This document shows positions 1 to 9,972 of a DNA stretch of 64,000 bases, piece by piece (within the stretch, counting starts at the first letter, position 1; every line of letters begins with the position of its first letter). The notes beneath the pieces are model-generated. The model made no database searches. It saw only the letters and a program-made list of their open reading frames with translations, and was not told the DNA's origin. A program made the translations under genes and the position numbers. Source of the DNA: Macrothele yani (Eukaryota > Arthropoda > Arachnida > Araneae > Macrothelidae); the NCBI GenBank assembly GCA_039090855.1, contig CM077034.1, positions 223,474,331 to 223,538,330 on the forward strand, written 5' to 3'.

Positions 1-330
1 CATTTTGAAGCTGCAAAACAAGTATTTATGGAATAAAATTGTATTTAACAACACTACTGGGTAGAAGAAACATTGTGAGAAAAAATGATTACGATTACCA
101 GCAAAGTCTACGCTCTGTCCAACTTCCATTTTAAGAAAGTTTTCCTCTATTTTGAAGCTGCAAAACAAGTATTTATGGAATTAAATTATATTTAACAGTA
201 CTACTGGGTAGAAGAAACATCGCGAGAAAAACGGATTCCGATTATGGGAGAAAACTTCACTCTGTCTAACTTCCGTTTCGGAAAGCTTTGAAAGTCGGAA
301 TTCCGCCCACTGACGGAAAACGATCCCACT
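1..330. repeat. Degenerate AT-rich dispersed repeat (family R), two ~147-bp units
   Basis: Two diverged direct copies start at about 2 and 149; both contain GAAGCTGCAAAACAAG followed by ATTTATGGAAT and a GAGAAAAA block. Related copies, recognisable by AAATGCAAATATTTATGGAA-like cores and GGAATTC motifs, occur at 7548-8010 and 62641-63240. No coding potential is visible. The unit length differs between loci (about 147, 326 and 266 bp), so this may be an old, decayed satellite or a mosaic non-autonomous element. Confidence 0.6.
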
Positions 331-928
331 ACCGTCCCTACCACCAGCCAAAGAATATCTAACAAGAAGAAGTTAAGACTCAGCGAGACGTAACTAGCAC
401 AGCCATGCCTTCAGGGAAAACATGCAGTGCACGGAAGCCAACATACAGGCTGATCGGCTGAAGCCGGAGCAGACTGGGCATGCATATTTCTGTTGACTTC
501 AATTATTTGGGTAAAGAACAATCAGCCGAGCTACTACGACTCGCAGTACGCGATTGTAACCTTCTCGGTAGCATAATCACTTCGAAAATCGGATATGTTA
601 GTTTTGTTATGCCAACTGGGTTAGTTAAGGCTTTTGTTTGTTCTTCAGTTTTTCAGAAATATTTGCAGTAATGCCAAATACTAGGGAATGTCTGAATTTT
701 GTACGGATCCTTAGGCCTAACTGTAATATTTGCTGAAATTTAATTTAAATAGTAATACTAATGTTATTGCATATTTTTCTCACCAAAGTAAGAGATGGGC
801 GGGATATCAGAAAACAAAAACAACAACAACAACAACAACAAAAGACTGCTCTAAGCAAATAGTCATCAGATCGAAGGAAACCATCGTGGATCAAAGAAAA
901 GCTTCACTGCCGTAGTCCCCCTAGCGTG
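331..928. other. No recognisable gene; short CAA microsatellite
   Basis: About 600 bp without a supported gene. Open frames here are at most about 60 codons and resemble nothing I recognise. A (CAA)n run lies at about 813-841. The stretch ends where homology to the 120-bp satellite begins. Confidence 0.6.
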
Positions 929-977
929 TTTTGCTCCTGAATGTTAACTTTCCCGCAGAGCATATTACCTCTTAATA
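929..977. repeat. Truncated 120-bp satellite unit left of mariner A
   Basis: This stretch (TTTGCTCCTGAATGTTAACT onward, ending CTCTTAATA) matches the 120-bp satellite at 4713-7547. The unit is cut at the TA dinucleotide where the mariner begins, and the satellite resumes directly after the mariner's right end. The mariner therefore lies within a satellite unit. Confidence 0.85.
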
Positions 978-1038
978 CACAGTGTATTCAAAAAGTTCCA
1001 GGACTGATCATACCCAGAGGATATACTTACATTTGATA

Positions 1039-1374
1039 TTAAGCTTCTACATAGTCTCCTCCCAATTCAATACGGCGCTTGGAACGAGTGTACAGGTCAG
1101 TAAACGCCTTCTGGAACGCCTCCACTCCAACACTATTGAGTTCCGATGTCACCGTCGCTTCAATCTCGTCTATCAGCTCGTACCGCTTCCCCTTCATCTT
1201 CAATTTCAACTTGGGAAATAAAAAATGGACATATCTGGTGAGTACAGGGGGGGTGGTTGATGCACACAACCTGCCTTCTCGCCAAAAATTGCTGCACAAG
1301 GATGGACTTGTGAGACGGTGCATTGTCGTGCAAGAGGCACCAATTTCCACTGTCCAACAAATCGGTCCTCGCAC
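1039..1374 (-). pseudogene. Mariner A transposase, C-terminal end
   Basis: The minus frame ending at 1039 carries the family C-terminus, from FPKLKLKMKGKRYE through AFQKAFTDLYTRSKRRIE to GGDYVEA and a stop. The segment just upstream, where the third catalytic aspartate (YSPDLAPCD in relatives) should be, reads HPPCTHQICPF in the adjacent frame. The third acidic residue is therefore lost as well as the frame. Even without the expansions this copy would be inactive. Confidence 0.8.
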
Positions 1375-2200
1375 GCCGCATTCGTTTCAAAAGCCGATCC
1401 AAAACATCTTTGTAGAATGCCCCAGTCACAGTGGAACCTTGACGGCGAAATTCTCGATGAACGATGCCCCGACTGTCAAAAAAGGTGATCAGCATCGTTT
1501 TCGTTTTTGATTTCAAAGCGCGAACTTTCATCGGCCGACTCTTTTTCGGACTTGTCCACTCAGCACTTTGGCGTTTTGTCTCCTGCCTTCTCGCGCCCAA
1601 AATTGCTGCACGAGGATGGACTTGTGAGACGGTGCATTGTCGTGCAAGAGGCACCAATTTCCACTGTCCAACAAATCGGTCCTCGCACGCCGCATTCGTT
1701 TCAAAAGCCAATCCAAAACATCTTTGTAGAATGTCACAGTGGAACCTTGACGGCGAAATTCTCGATGAACGATGCCCCAATTGTCAAAAAAAGGTGATCA
1801 GCATCGTTTTCGTTTTTGATTTCAAAGCGCGAACTTTCATCGGCCGACTCTTTTTCGGACTTGTCCACTCAGCACTTTGGCGTTTTGTCTCCTGCCTTCT
1901 CGCGCCCAAAATTGCTGCACGAGGATGGACTTGTGAGACGGTACATTGTCGTGCAAGAGGCACCAATTTCCACTGTCCAACAAATCGGTCCTCACACGCC
2001 GCATTCGTTTCAAAAGCCGATCCAAAACATCTTTGTAGAATGCCCCAGTCACAGTGGAATCTTGACGGCGAAATTCTCGATGAACGATGCCCCGACTGTC
2101 AAAAAAAGGTGATCAGCATCGTTTTCGTTTTCGAAGCGCGAACTTTCATCGGCCGACTCTTTTCGGACTTGTCCACTGAACACTTTGGCGTTTTGTCTCC
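1271..2200. repeat. Three tandem copies of a 309-312 bp transposase segment
   Basis: Copies begin with CTGCCTTCTCGC at 1271, 1583 and 1892. On the minus strand each encodes the part of the transposase from about TSPKKSRP through the second catalytic aspartate (LLHDNAPSHKS, altered to HDNVPSH in one copy). The copy next to the 57-bp array has lost a few bases near 2131. The duplication triplicates the second catalytic motif and disrupts the reading frame between copies. Confidence 0.9.
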
Positions 2201-4164
2201 GGATCGTACTCCTTACACCAAGTCTCATCTCCGGCGACAATGTTTTGCATAAAAGTTGGATCCTGTTCCTTACACCAAGTCTCATCTCCGGCGACAATGT
2301 TTTGCATAAAAGTTGGATCCTGATCCTTACACCAAGTCTCATCTCCGGCGATAATGTTTTGCATAAAAGTTGGATCCTGTTCCTTACACCAAGTCTCATC
2401 TCCGGCGAAAATGTTTTGCATAAAAGTTGGATCCTGATCCTTACACCAAGTCTCATCTCCGGCGACAATGTTTTGCATAAAAGTTGGATCCTGTTCCTTA
2501 CACCAAGTCTCATCTCCGGCGACAATGTTTTGCATAAAAGTTGGATCCTGTTCCTTACACCAAGTCTCATCTCCGGCGACAATGTTTTGCATAAAAGTTG
2601 GATCCTGTTCCTTACACCAAGTCTCATCTCCGGCGACAATGTTTTGCATAAAAGTTGGATCCTGATCCTTACACCAAGTCTCATCTCCGGCGACAATGTT
2701 TTGCATAAAAGTTGGATCCTGTTCCTTACACCAAGTCTCATCTCCGGCGACAATGTTTTGCATAAAAGTTGGATCCTGTTCCTTACACCAAGTCTCATCT
2801 CCGGCGACAATGTTTTGCATAAAAGTTGGATCCTGATCCTTACACCAAGTCTCATCTCCGGCGACAATGTTTTGCATAAAAGTTGGATCCTGTCCCTTAC
2901 ACCAAGTCTCATCTCCGGCGACAATGTTTTGCATAAAAGTTGGATCCTGATCCTTACACCAAGTCTCATCTCCGGCGACAATGTTTTGCATAAAAGTTGG
3001 ATCCTGATCCTTACACCAAGTCTCATCTCCGGCGACAATGTTTTGCATAAAAGTTGGATCCTGATCCTTACACCAAGTCTCATTTCCGGCGACAATGTTT
3101 TGCATAAAAGTTGGATCCTGATCCTTACACCAAGTCTCATCTCCGGCGACAATGTTTTGCATAAAAGTTGGATCCTGTTCCATACACCAAGTCTCATCTC
3201 CGGCGACAATGTTTTGCATAAAAGTTGGATCCTGTTCCTTACACCAAGTCTCTTCTCCGGCAACAATGTTTTGCATAAAAGTTGGATCCTGATCCTTACA
3301 CCAAGTCTCATCTCCGGCGACAATGTTTTGCATAAAAGTTGGATCCTGTTCCTTACACCAAGTCTCATCTTCGGCGACAATGTTTTGCATAAAAGTTGGA
3401 TCCTGTTCCTTACACCAAGTCTCATCTCCGGCGACAATGTTTTGCATAAAAGTTGGATCCTGTTCCTTACACCAAGTCTCATCTCCGGCGACAATGTTTT
3501 GCATAAAAGTTGGATCCTGATCCTTACACCAAGTCTCATCTCCGGCGACATTGTTTTGTATAAAAGTTGGATCCTGATCCTTACACCAAGTCTCATCTCC
3601 GGCGAAAATGTTTTGCTTAAAAGTTGGATCCTGATCCTTACACCAAGTCTCATCTCCGGCAAAAATGTTTTGCATAAAAGTTGGATCCTGATCCTTACAC
3701 CAAGTCTCATCTCCGGCGACAATGTTTTGCATAAAAGTTGGATCCTGATCCTTACACCAAGTCTCATCTCCTGCGACAATGTTTTGCATAAAAGTTGGAT
3801 CCTGTTCCTTACACCAAGTCTCATCTCCGGCGTCAATGTTTTGCATAAAAGCTGGATCCTGTTCCTTACACCAAGTCTCATCTCCGGCGACAATGTTTTG
3901 CATAAAAGTTGGATCCTGTTCCTTACACCAAGTCTCATCTCCGGCGACAATGTTTTGCATAAAAGTTGGATCCTGATCCTTACACCAAGTCTCATCTCCG
4001 GCGACAATGTTTTGCATAAAAGTTGGATCCTGATCCTTACACCAAGTCTCATCTCCGGCGACAATGTTTTGCATAAAAGTTGGATCCTGATCGGCCACGA
4101 AAATCAAATCTTTGCAGGAGGAAATTCGGTGTTCGTTTTGTTCAGGAGTCTGAGTGTGCGGCAC
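2146..4164 (-). pseudogene. Mariner A catalytic core expanded into a 672-codon repeat reading frame
   Basis: From about 4164 the frame reads through the linker before the catalytic domain, then through 33 copies of a 19-residue unit ending in AGDETWCK (D/E), then the normal continuation YDPETKRQS, and stops at 2146. The aspartate in GDETW is the first acidic residue of the mariner DD34D catalytic triad, so the first catalytic motif is present 33 times in frame. Because the unit is 57 bp (19 codons) and has no stop in several frames, long open frames also exist in another minus frame and on the plus strand; they are by-products. Whether any product is made is unknown. Confidence 0.85.
2211..4091. 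repeat. 57-bp minisatellite, 33 copies, derived from transposase catalytic motif
   Basis: Unit starts (CCTTACACCAAGTCTCATCT) run from 2211 to 4035 at a spacing that averages exactly 57 bp over 32 intervals, so no net indels have accumulated. Units differ by scattered substitutions, most often GTTCCTT versus GATCCTT at the boundary (Glu versus Asp in the minus-strand reading). The ancestral single copy is embedded in an otherwise normal mariner, and short similar sequences (GGATCGT and GGATCCTGATC) border the array, which could have seeded slippage or unequal crossing-over. Confidence 0.95.
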
Positions 4165-4511
4165 AAAGCGCGCACAGAGCTTTCTTTATTCAAATCCTCC
4201 GTCATGATCGTGAAAACAGATTCCACATTAATGTTTAATGACTGTGCAATCATTTCTATCGTTATTCGGCGGTGGGATCTCACCAACGCTTGCACACGCT
4301 CAACATTTTCATCATTTCGACTCGAACATGGACGACACGATCTATCATCGTCTTCAGTCGAGTCTCTTCCAGCTTTAAACCTCGAAAACCACTCAAAAAC
4401 TCGCGAACGACTCACACCATCGTCACCATACGCAGATTTAATCATTTCGTACGTTACTGTGACCGATTTTCCCAATTTAAAACAAAATTTGATGTTCGTT
4501 CGTTGCTCCAT
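4104..4511 (-). pseudogene. Mariner A transposase, N-terminal DNA-binding region
   Basis: Reading from ATG at 4511 the protein begins MEQRTNIKFCFKLGKS, the typical start of SETMAR-like mariner transposases. It continues through the two helix-turn-helix segments (SRSRVFEWFSRFKAGRDS and then RRITIEMIAQSLNINVES), which bind the terminal repeats. An upstream in-frame ATG exists at 4598, but family alignment favours 4511. The frame stops at 4104. The family continuation (the TPEQNEHRISSCKDL region) lies in another frame from about 4164, so a frameshift near 4165-4230 separates this part from the catalytic core. Non-functional as it stands. Confidence 0.85.
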
Positions 4512-4712
4512 TTTTTTTTCGATGACAACGGCTCGCACACACGCTTTACACAAATGAACGCTGCGAAGGCAGAAGTAGTCAGAAATAACTGGAATCACAC
4601 GATACGTGTGGCTGAAGGTCGTTGCTGCGCCATTCCGCCGGTTTCATAGAGATATCGCCATCTGTATGTTTTTACGAGCGGGAGTCCTGGAACTTTTTGA
4701 ATGCACTGTGTA

Positions 4713-7547
4713 TGTGGTGGCGCTGTTGCCGCCTGTTTTACGTTATCTCTATGAGAGTTGACCTTCTTTAAGCATTAAATATTCTTTGCTCCTGAATGTT
4801 AACTTTCCCGCAGAGCACATTATCTCTTAAGATGTGGTGGTGCTGTTGTCGCCTGTTTTACGTTATCTCTATGAGAGTTGACCTTCTTTAAGCATTAGAT
4901 ATTCTTTGCTCCTGAATGTTAACTTTCCCGCAGAGCACATTATCTCTTAAGATGTGGTGGCGCTGTTGTCGCCTGTTTTACGTTATCTCTATGAGAGCTG
5001 ACCTTCTTTAAGCATTAGATATTCTTTGCTCCTGAATGTTAACTTTCTCGCAGAGCACATTATCTCTTAAGATGTGGTGGCGCTGTTGTCGCCTGTTTTA
5101 CGTTATCTCTATGAGAGTTGACCTTCTTTAAGTATTAGATATTCTTTGCTCCTGAATGTTAACTTTCCCGCAGAGCACATTATCTCTTAAGATGTGGTGG
5201 CGCTGTTGTCGCCTGTTTTACGTTATCTCTATGAGAGCTGACCTTCTTTAAGCATTAGATATTCTTTGCTCCTGAATGTTAACTTTCTCGCAGAGCACAT
5301 TATCTCTTAAGATGTGGTGGCGCTGTTGTCGCCTGTTTTATGTTATCTCTATGAGAGTTGACCTTCTTTAAGTATTAGGTATTCTTTGCTCCTGAATGTT
5401 AACTTTCCCACAGAGCACATTATCTCTTAAGATGTGGTGGCGCTGTTGTCGCCTGTTTTACGTTATCTCTATGAGAGCTGACCTTCTTTAAGCATTAGAT
5501 ATTCTTTGCTCCTGAATGTTAACTTTCCCGCAGAGCACATTATCTCTTAAGATGTGGTGGCGCTGTTGTCGCCTGTTTTACGTTATCTCTATGAGAGCTG
5601 ACCTTTAAGCATTAGATATTCTTTGCTCCTGAATGTTTACTTTCCCGCAGAGCACATTATCTCTTAAGATGTGGTAGCGCTGTTGTCGCCTGTTTTACGT
5701 TATCTCTATGAGAGCTGACCTTCTTTAAGCATTAGATATTCTTTGCTCCTGAATGTTAACTTTCCCGCAGAGCACATTATCTCTTAAGATGTGGTGGCGC
5801 TGTTGTCGCCTGTTTTACGTTATCTCTATGAGAGCTGACCTTCTTTAAGCATTAGATATTCTTTGCTCCTGAATGTTAACTTTCTCGCAGAGCACATTAT
5901 CTCTTAAGATGTGGTGGCGCTGTTGTCGCCTGTTTTACGTTATCTCTATGAGAGTTGACCTTCTTTAAGTATTAGATATTCTTTGCTCCTGAATGTTAAC
6001 TTTCCCGCAGAGCACATTATCTCTTAAGATGTGGTGGCGCTATTGTCGCCTGTTTTACGTTATCTCTATGAGAGCTGACCTTCTTTAAGCATTAGATATT
6101 CTTTGCTCCTGAATGTTAACTTTCCCGCAGAGCACATTATCTCTTAAGATGTGGTGGCGCTGTTGTCGCCTGTTTTACGTTATCTCTATGAGAGCTGACC
6201 TTCTTTAAGCATTAGATATTCTTTGCTCCTGAATGTTAACTTTCCCGCAGAGCACATTATCTCTTAAGATGTGGTGGCGCTGTTGTCGCCTGTTTTACGT
6301 TATCTCTATGAGAGCTGACCTTCTTTAAGCATTAGATATTCTTTGCTCCTGAATGTTAACTTTCCCGCAGAGCACATTATCTCTTAAGATGTGGTGGCGC
6401 TGTTGTCGCCTGTTTTACGTTATCTCTATGAGAGCTGACCTTCTTTAAGCATTAGATATTCTTTGCTCCTGAATGTTTACTTTCCCGCAGAGCACATTAT
6501 CTCTTAAGATGTGGTGGCGCTGTTGTCGCCTGTTTTACGTTATCTCTATGAGAGCTGACCTTCTTTAAGCATTAGATATTCTTTGCTCCTGAATGTTTAC
6601 TTTCCCGCAGAGCACGTTATCTCTTAAGATGTGGTGGCGCTGTTGTCGCCTGTTTTACGTTATCTCTATGAGAGCTGACCTTCTTTAAGCATTAGATATT
6701 CTTTGCTCCTGAATGTTTACTTTCCCGCAGAGCACATTATCTCTTAAGATGTGGTGGCGCTGTTGTCGCCTGGTTTACGTTATCTCTATGAGAGCTGACC
6801 TTCTTTAAGCATTAGATATTCTTTGCTCCTGAATGTTAACTTGCCCGCAGAGCACATTATCTCTTAAGATGTGGTGGCGCTGTTGTCGCCTGTTTTACGT
6901 TATCTCTATGAGAGCTGACCTTCTTTAAGCATTAGATATTCTTTGCTCCTGAATGTTAACTTTCCCGCAGAGCACATTATCTCTTAAGATGTGGTGGCGC
7001 TGTTGTCGCCTGTTTTACGTTATCTCTATGAGAGCTGACCTTCTTTAAGCATTAGATATTCTTTGCTCCTGAATGTTTACTTTCCCGCAGAGCACATTAT
7101 CTCTTAAGATGTGGTGGCGCTGTTGTCGCCTGTTTTACGTTATCTCTATGAGAGCTGACCTTCTTTAAGCATTAGATATTCTTTGCTCCTGAATGTTTAC
7201 TTTCCCGCAGAGCACGTTATCTCTTAAGATGTGGTGGCGCTGTTGTCGCCTGTTTTACGTTATCTCTATGAGAGCTGACCTTCTTTAAGCATTAGATGTT
7301 CTTTGCTCCTGAATGTTTACTTTCCCGCAGAGCACATTATCTCTTAAGATGTGGTGGCGCTGTTGTCGCCTGTTTTACGTTATCTCTATGAGAGCTGACC
7401 TTCTTTAAGCATTAGATATTCTTTGCTCCTGAATGTTAACTTTCCCGCAGAGCACATTATCTCTTAAGATGTGGTGGCGCTGTTGTCACCTGTTTTACGT
7501 TATCTCTACGAGAGTTGACCTTCTTTAAGCATTAGATATTCTTTGCA
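4713..7547. repeat. 120-bp satellite, about 24 units
   Basis: The phrase CGTTATCTCTATGAGAG recurs every 120 bp from 4741 to 7498. One unit (5581-5697) is 117 bp because three bases are missing from the GACCTTCTTTAAGC segment. Units differ at a few diagnostic positions (TTCCCGCAG or TTCTCGCAG; AGTTGACC or AGCTGACC; GTTAACTTT or GTTTACTTT), and in the first third these alternate, suggesting a dimeric amplification step. No transposon coding sequence is recognisable in the unit. A 47-bp remnant of the same satellite lies left of the mariner. Confidence 0.95.
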
Positions 7548-8010
7548 CCAGCAATCTCTCCCAAATTTCCGTTCAGTTCTGCATCGCCTCAAGAACCATC
7601 TAAATGATGATGCAAAAGGCGGAATTCTTCGAATCCACTGGAGAATCTCGTGCCTGAAGATGACAGAGAAATTTCCGCGCCAACTTTCCGTTTTGGAAGA
7701 AAAAAAATTCCATTTTCAAGTTGAAATGCAAATATTTATGGAATAAAATTATATTTAAGAATTTAACAATAATACTACGCAGAAAAAAGAAATCAAGATT
7801 ACAGGGAAAATGTTCACTCCTTTAGCAACCGTTTTCGAAAGTTATGAAAAACGAAATACCATCTCCAGACACCCCCAACTAATCCTCCAAAATTTGTCTT
7901 CAGTTTTGAATCAATCTCGAGAACAACCTAAATGATGACAAAAAAAAAGCGGAATTCCAGCCCCTCTCGGATTCCTTCCGAACTTTTCTCCGAGGCATAC
8001 TTCACTTCCA
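7548..8010. repeat. Degenerate repeat family R, one full 326-bp unit and part of a second
   Basis: Two related segments begin near 7560 and 7886 (CCAAATTTCCGTTCAGTTCT and CCAAAATTTGTCTTCAGTTT), each followed by CTAAATGATGA and GCGGAATTC-like sequence, giving a period near 326 bp. The block also contains the AAATGCAAATATTTATGGAA core seen at 1-330 and 62.7-63.0 kb. The satellite at 4713-7547 passes directly into this repeat near 7547. Confidence 0.6.
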
Positions 8011-8028
8011 GTAAAGAATGCCTTTATT

Positions 8029-8217
8029 ATGAAGCATCTGAAGTTTTGCCGAATCACGTTTTGTAAGCCATGTGACTGCAATTTCAGCCTGGCGCATGGC
8101 GGCCGCCATGATTGTAGGCATCGTGCGGAGAGCAAGAAGCACAAAGATCGTGTCAAGAGACTAAATGGAGATGTGAGTAAAATTAATATAACCAAAAAAA
8201 CTTCAGACAGCTTATAA
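8029..8217 (+). pseudogene. BED-like zinc-finger fragment of a hAT-like protein
   Basis: A 62-codon frame reads CKPCDCNFSLAHGGRHD followed by RAESKKHKDRVKRLNGDVSKI. Two cysteines, an SLAHGG motif and a downstream KKH give the C-C-H-H layout of the BED-like finger at the N-terminus of hAT-type transposases and ZNF862/KIAA1586-like proteins, where it contacts DNA. The rest of such a protein (600 residues or more) is absent downstream, where satellite DNA starts at 8220. Other hAT-like pieces lie at 40.8-44.5, 46.9-50.2, 58.3-58.5 and 63.3 kb. I infer a truncated copy; an exon of a larger gene extending upstream is the alternative. Confidence 0.55.
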
Positions 8218-8219
8218 AG

Positions 8220-8310
8220 CTTTGCTCCAAAAACACATTTTGCTGCTCCAAAAAATGTATTTTGCCTGCTCCAAGAATGCATTTTGTTGCTCCAAAAATG
8301 GATTTTGCAA
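8220..8310. repeat. Four imperfect ~22-bp repeats
   Basis: The phrase TTGCTCCAAAAA/TGCTCCAAGAA followed by ATGCATTTTG or a close variant occurs four times in a row. This block directly precedes the 76-bp array. Confidence 0.75.
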
Positions 8311-9071
8311 CTTTCCATCACTGCACTTGCAAAGGATGCAACCAACAAAACAGCACGAGTCAGAATGGCAAGCGTGCGCAACGGGACTTTCCATCACTGC
8401 ACTTGCAGAGGATGCAACCAACAAAACAGCACGAGTCAGAATGGCAAGCATGCGCAACGGGACTTTCCATCACTGCACTTGCAAAGGATGCAACCAACAA
8501 AACAGCACGAGTCAGAATGGAAAGCATGGGCAACGGGACTTTCCATCACTGCACTTGCAGAGGATGCAACCAACAAAACAGCACGAGTCAGAATGGCAAG
8601 CATGCGCAACGGGACTTTCCATCACTGCACTTGCAAAGGATGCAACCAACAAAACAGCACGAGTCAGAATGGCAAGCGTGCGCAACGGGACTTTCCATCA
8701 CTGCACTTGCAAAGGATGCAACCAACAAAACAGCACGAGTCAGAATGGCAAGCGTGCGCAACGGGACTTTCCATCACTGCACTTGCAGAGGATGCAACCA
8801 ACAAAACAGCACGAGTCAGAATGGCAAGCATGCGCAACGGGACTTTCCATCACTGCACTTGCAAAGGATGCAACCAACAAAACAGCACGAGTCAGAATGG
8901 CAAGCGTGCGCAACGGGACTTTCCATCACTGCACTTGCAGAGGATGCAACCAACAAAACAGCACGAGTCAGAATGGCAAGCATGCGCAACGGGACTTTCC
9001 ATCACTGCACTTGTTGCAAAGGATGAAACCAACAAAACAGCACGAGTCAGAATGGCAAGCATGCACAACGG
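8311..9071. repeat. 76-bp satellite, 10 copies
   Basis: CTTTCCATCACTGCACTTGC starts every 76 bp from 8311 to 8995 with no net indels; the last copy has a 3-bp insertion (CTTGTTGCAAAGG). Variants GCAAAGG/GCAGAGG and GCGTGCG/GCATGCG alternate irregularly. The unit contains no stop codon in any forward frame, so all three plus frames are open for 250-360 codons. The unit length is not a multiple of three, so these frames are consequences of composition, not evidence for a protein. Confidence 0.95.
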
Positions 9072-9364
9072 TACGACCTTATATAGCCGCTCAGGCACAG
9101 CACTACGACCCCTCCATGTGTGCGTCACAAACGCGGCCCAGCATGATACTTGAATCATTTGCATGTCTCACAATGTCAAACCTACCCACCAAGTTTCATT
9201 CCCGTTCGTTGATTCCTTCTGGGTGCAACTATTTTTTTGACGATAAGTGTATATGTATAAATAATAATAATAATAATAGTCTTGACAAAATCCCTGATTT
9301 CCCAAATTTGTAGACAAGCAAGCATAGGTTCGTCAAACACAGCAGTAACGTTAAGTGTTAGTTA
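9072..9364. other. Single-copy stretch with AAT microsatellite
   Basis: About 290 bp with no supported gene; an (AAT)n run lies at about 9258-9279. Confidence 0.6.
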
Positions 9365-9483
9365 TACAGGGTGATCCATAAAGAAGTATACAGTTTCAAC
9401 TCACTATAAAACAAAAACGAAGATATTTTATGTTACCTGTAACAGAATTGTAAGGGAATGTTTCAAGTTTTTTTTAGAGGCAG

Positions 9484-9672
9484 TCACAGATGTTCAATGT
9501 GTGCACCCTTAGTCACACGACACACATCAAGCCGGTAATCCATTTCCGCCCAAACGCGAAGCAAGATATCTGAATCAAGTGCAGTGATAGTGGCTGTGAT
9601 GCGCTGTTTCAGCTCCACTAGATGAACAGGAAGGGGTGGAGCGAATACCTTGTCCTTTACGTACCCCGTCAC
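9484..9672 (-). pseudogene. DUF4817-type transposase, C-terminal remnant
   Basis: The minus frame ends in VKDKVFAPPLPVHLVELKQR, then ITALDSDILLRVWAEMDYRL and DVCRVTKGAHIEHL before the stop at 9484. The family C-terminus characteristically ends RLDVCRVTNGAHIEHL, so the stop looks genuine. All catalytic acidic residues lie in the deleted part. Confidence 0.8.
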
Positions 9673-9755
9673 CCTCCGCGTTGATTTTTCCGGGCTTCGT
9701 TAATTGCTTCGTTGAATGGCGGTGCAAACACTGTCGACTTCTTCCGATGCAACAG

Positions 9756-9950
9756 TCACCCAGGACTTTTAAGTTTGCACAAACAACCCGTAGTTTCAAA
9801 TTTTTTATGCCAATCGTAGACAGATTTTCTGGTTGGAGGTTCTTTTCCGAATTGTGATCGAAAATGTCGTTGCACAACAGTCACAGATTCCGTTTTGCTC
9901 GATTCAAGAACACAAAACGCCTTCTCCACTTCAGACGATACCATTTTCAC
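9756..9950 (-). pseudogene. DUF4817-type transposase, N-terminal helix-turn-helix remnant
   Basis: Starting at the ATG at 9950, about 64 codons read SSEVEKAFCVLESSKTES, then VVQRHFRSQFGKEPPTRKS and YDWHKKFETTGCLCKLKSPG. The pattern of a hydrophobic helix, RRQFGKxPPT and a W-x-KKF helix is the usual N-terminal DNA-binding region of transposases annotated as DUF4817. The frame runs out at the internal deletion point near 9690-9756. Confidence 0.75.
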
Positions 9951-9972
9951 TGACTAGTCACGTGCGCTGTCG

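Larger units (their letters stand above)
978..4710 (-). mobile_element. Mariner-family element A, internally expanded to 3.7 kb
   Basis: Terminal inverted repeats of about 28 bp (left CACAGTGTATTCAAAAAG, right the complement of CACAGTGCATTCAAAAAG) match at all but one position and are flanked by TA, the Tc1/mariner target. A mariner is normally about 1.3 kb. This one is nearly three times longer because of two internal tandem expansions: a 309-312 bp segment present three times and a 57-bp segment present 33 times. The transposase runs on the minus strand and is broken by frameshifts. TE family identity rests on the SETMAR-like N-terminus and the GDETW and HDNAPSH motifs. Confidence 0.92.

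Noticed and set aside
480..915. Two short plus-strand frames of 61-63 codons
   Set aside because: No recognised motif, ordinary length for random AT-rich DNA, and no supporting context.
2185..4557. A 790-codon plus-strand frame made of WILFLTPSLISGDNVLHKS-type repeats
   Set aside because: It is the complement of the transposase-derived 57-bp array. The unit is 19 codons without a stop in this frame, so openness is automatic. The biologically meaningful reading is on the minus strand.
2211..9071. Regular repeats as a CRISPR array
   Set aside because: There are no unique spacers between repeats, no cas genes, and the context is eukaryotic. These are ordinary head-to-tail satellites.
8222..9313. 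Three overlapping plus-strand frames of 254-363 codons
   Set aside because: All are readings of the 76-bp satellite, whose unit has no forward stop. The unit length is not a multiple of three, so no frame is preserved between units.
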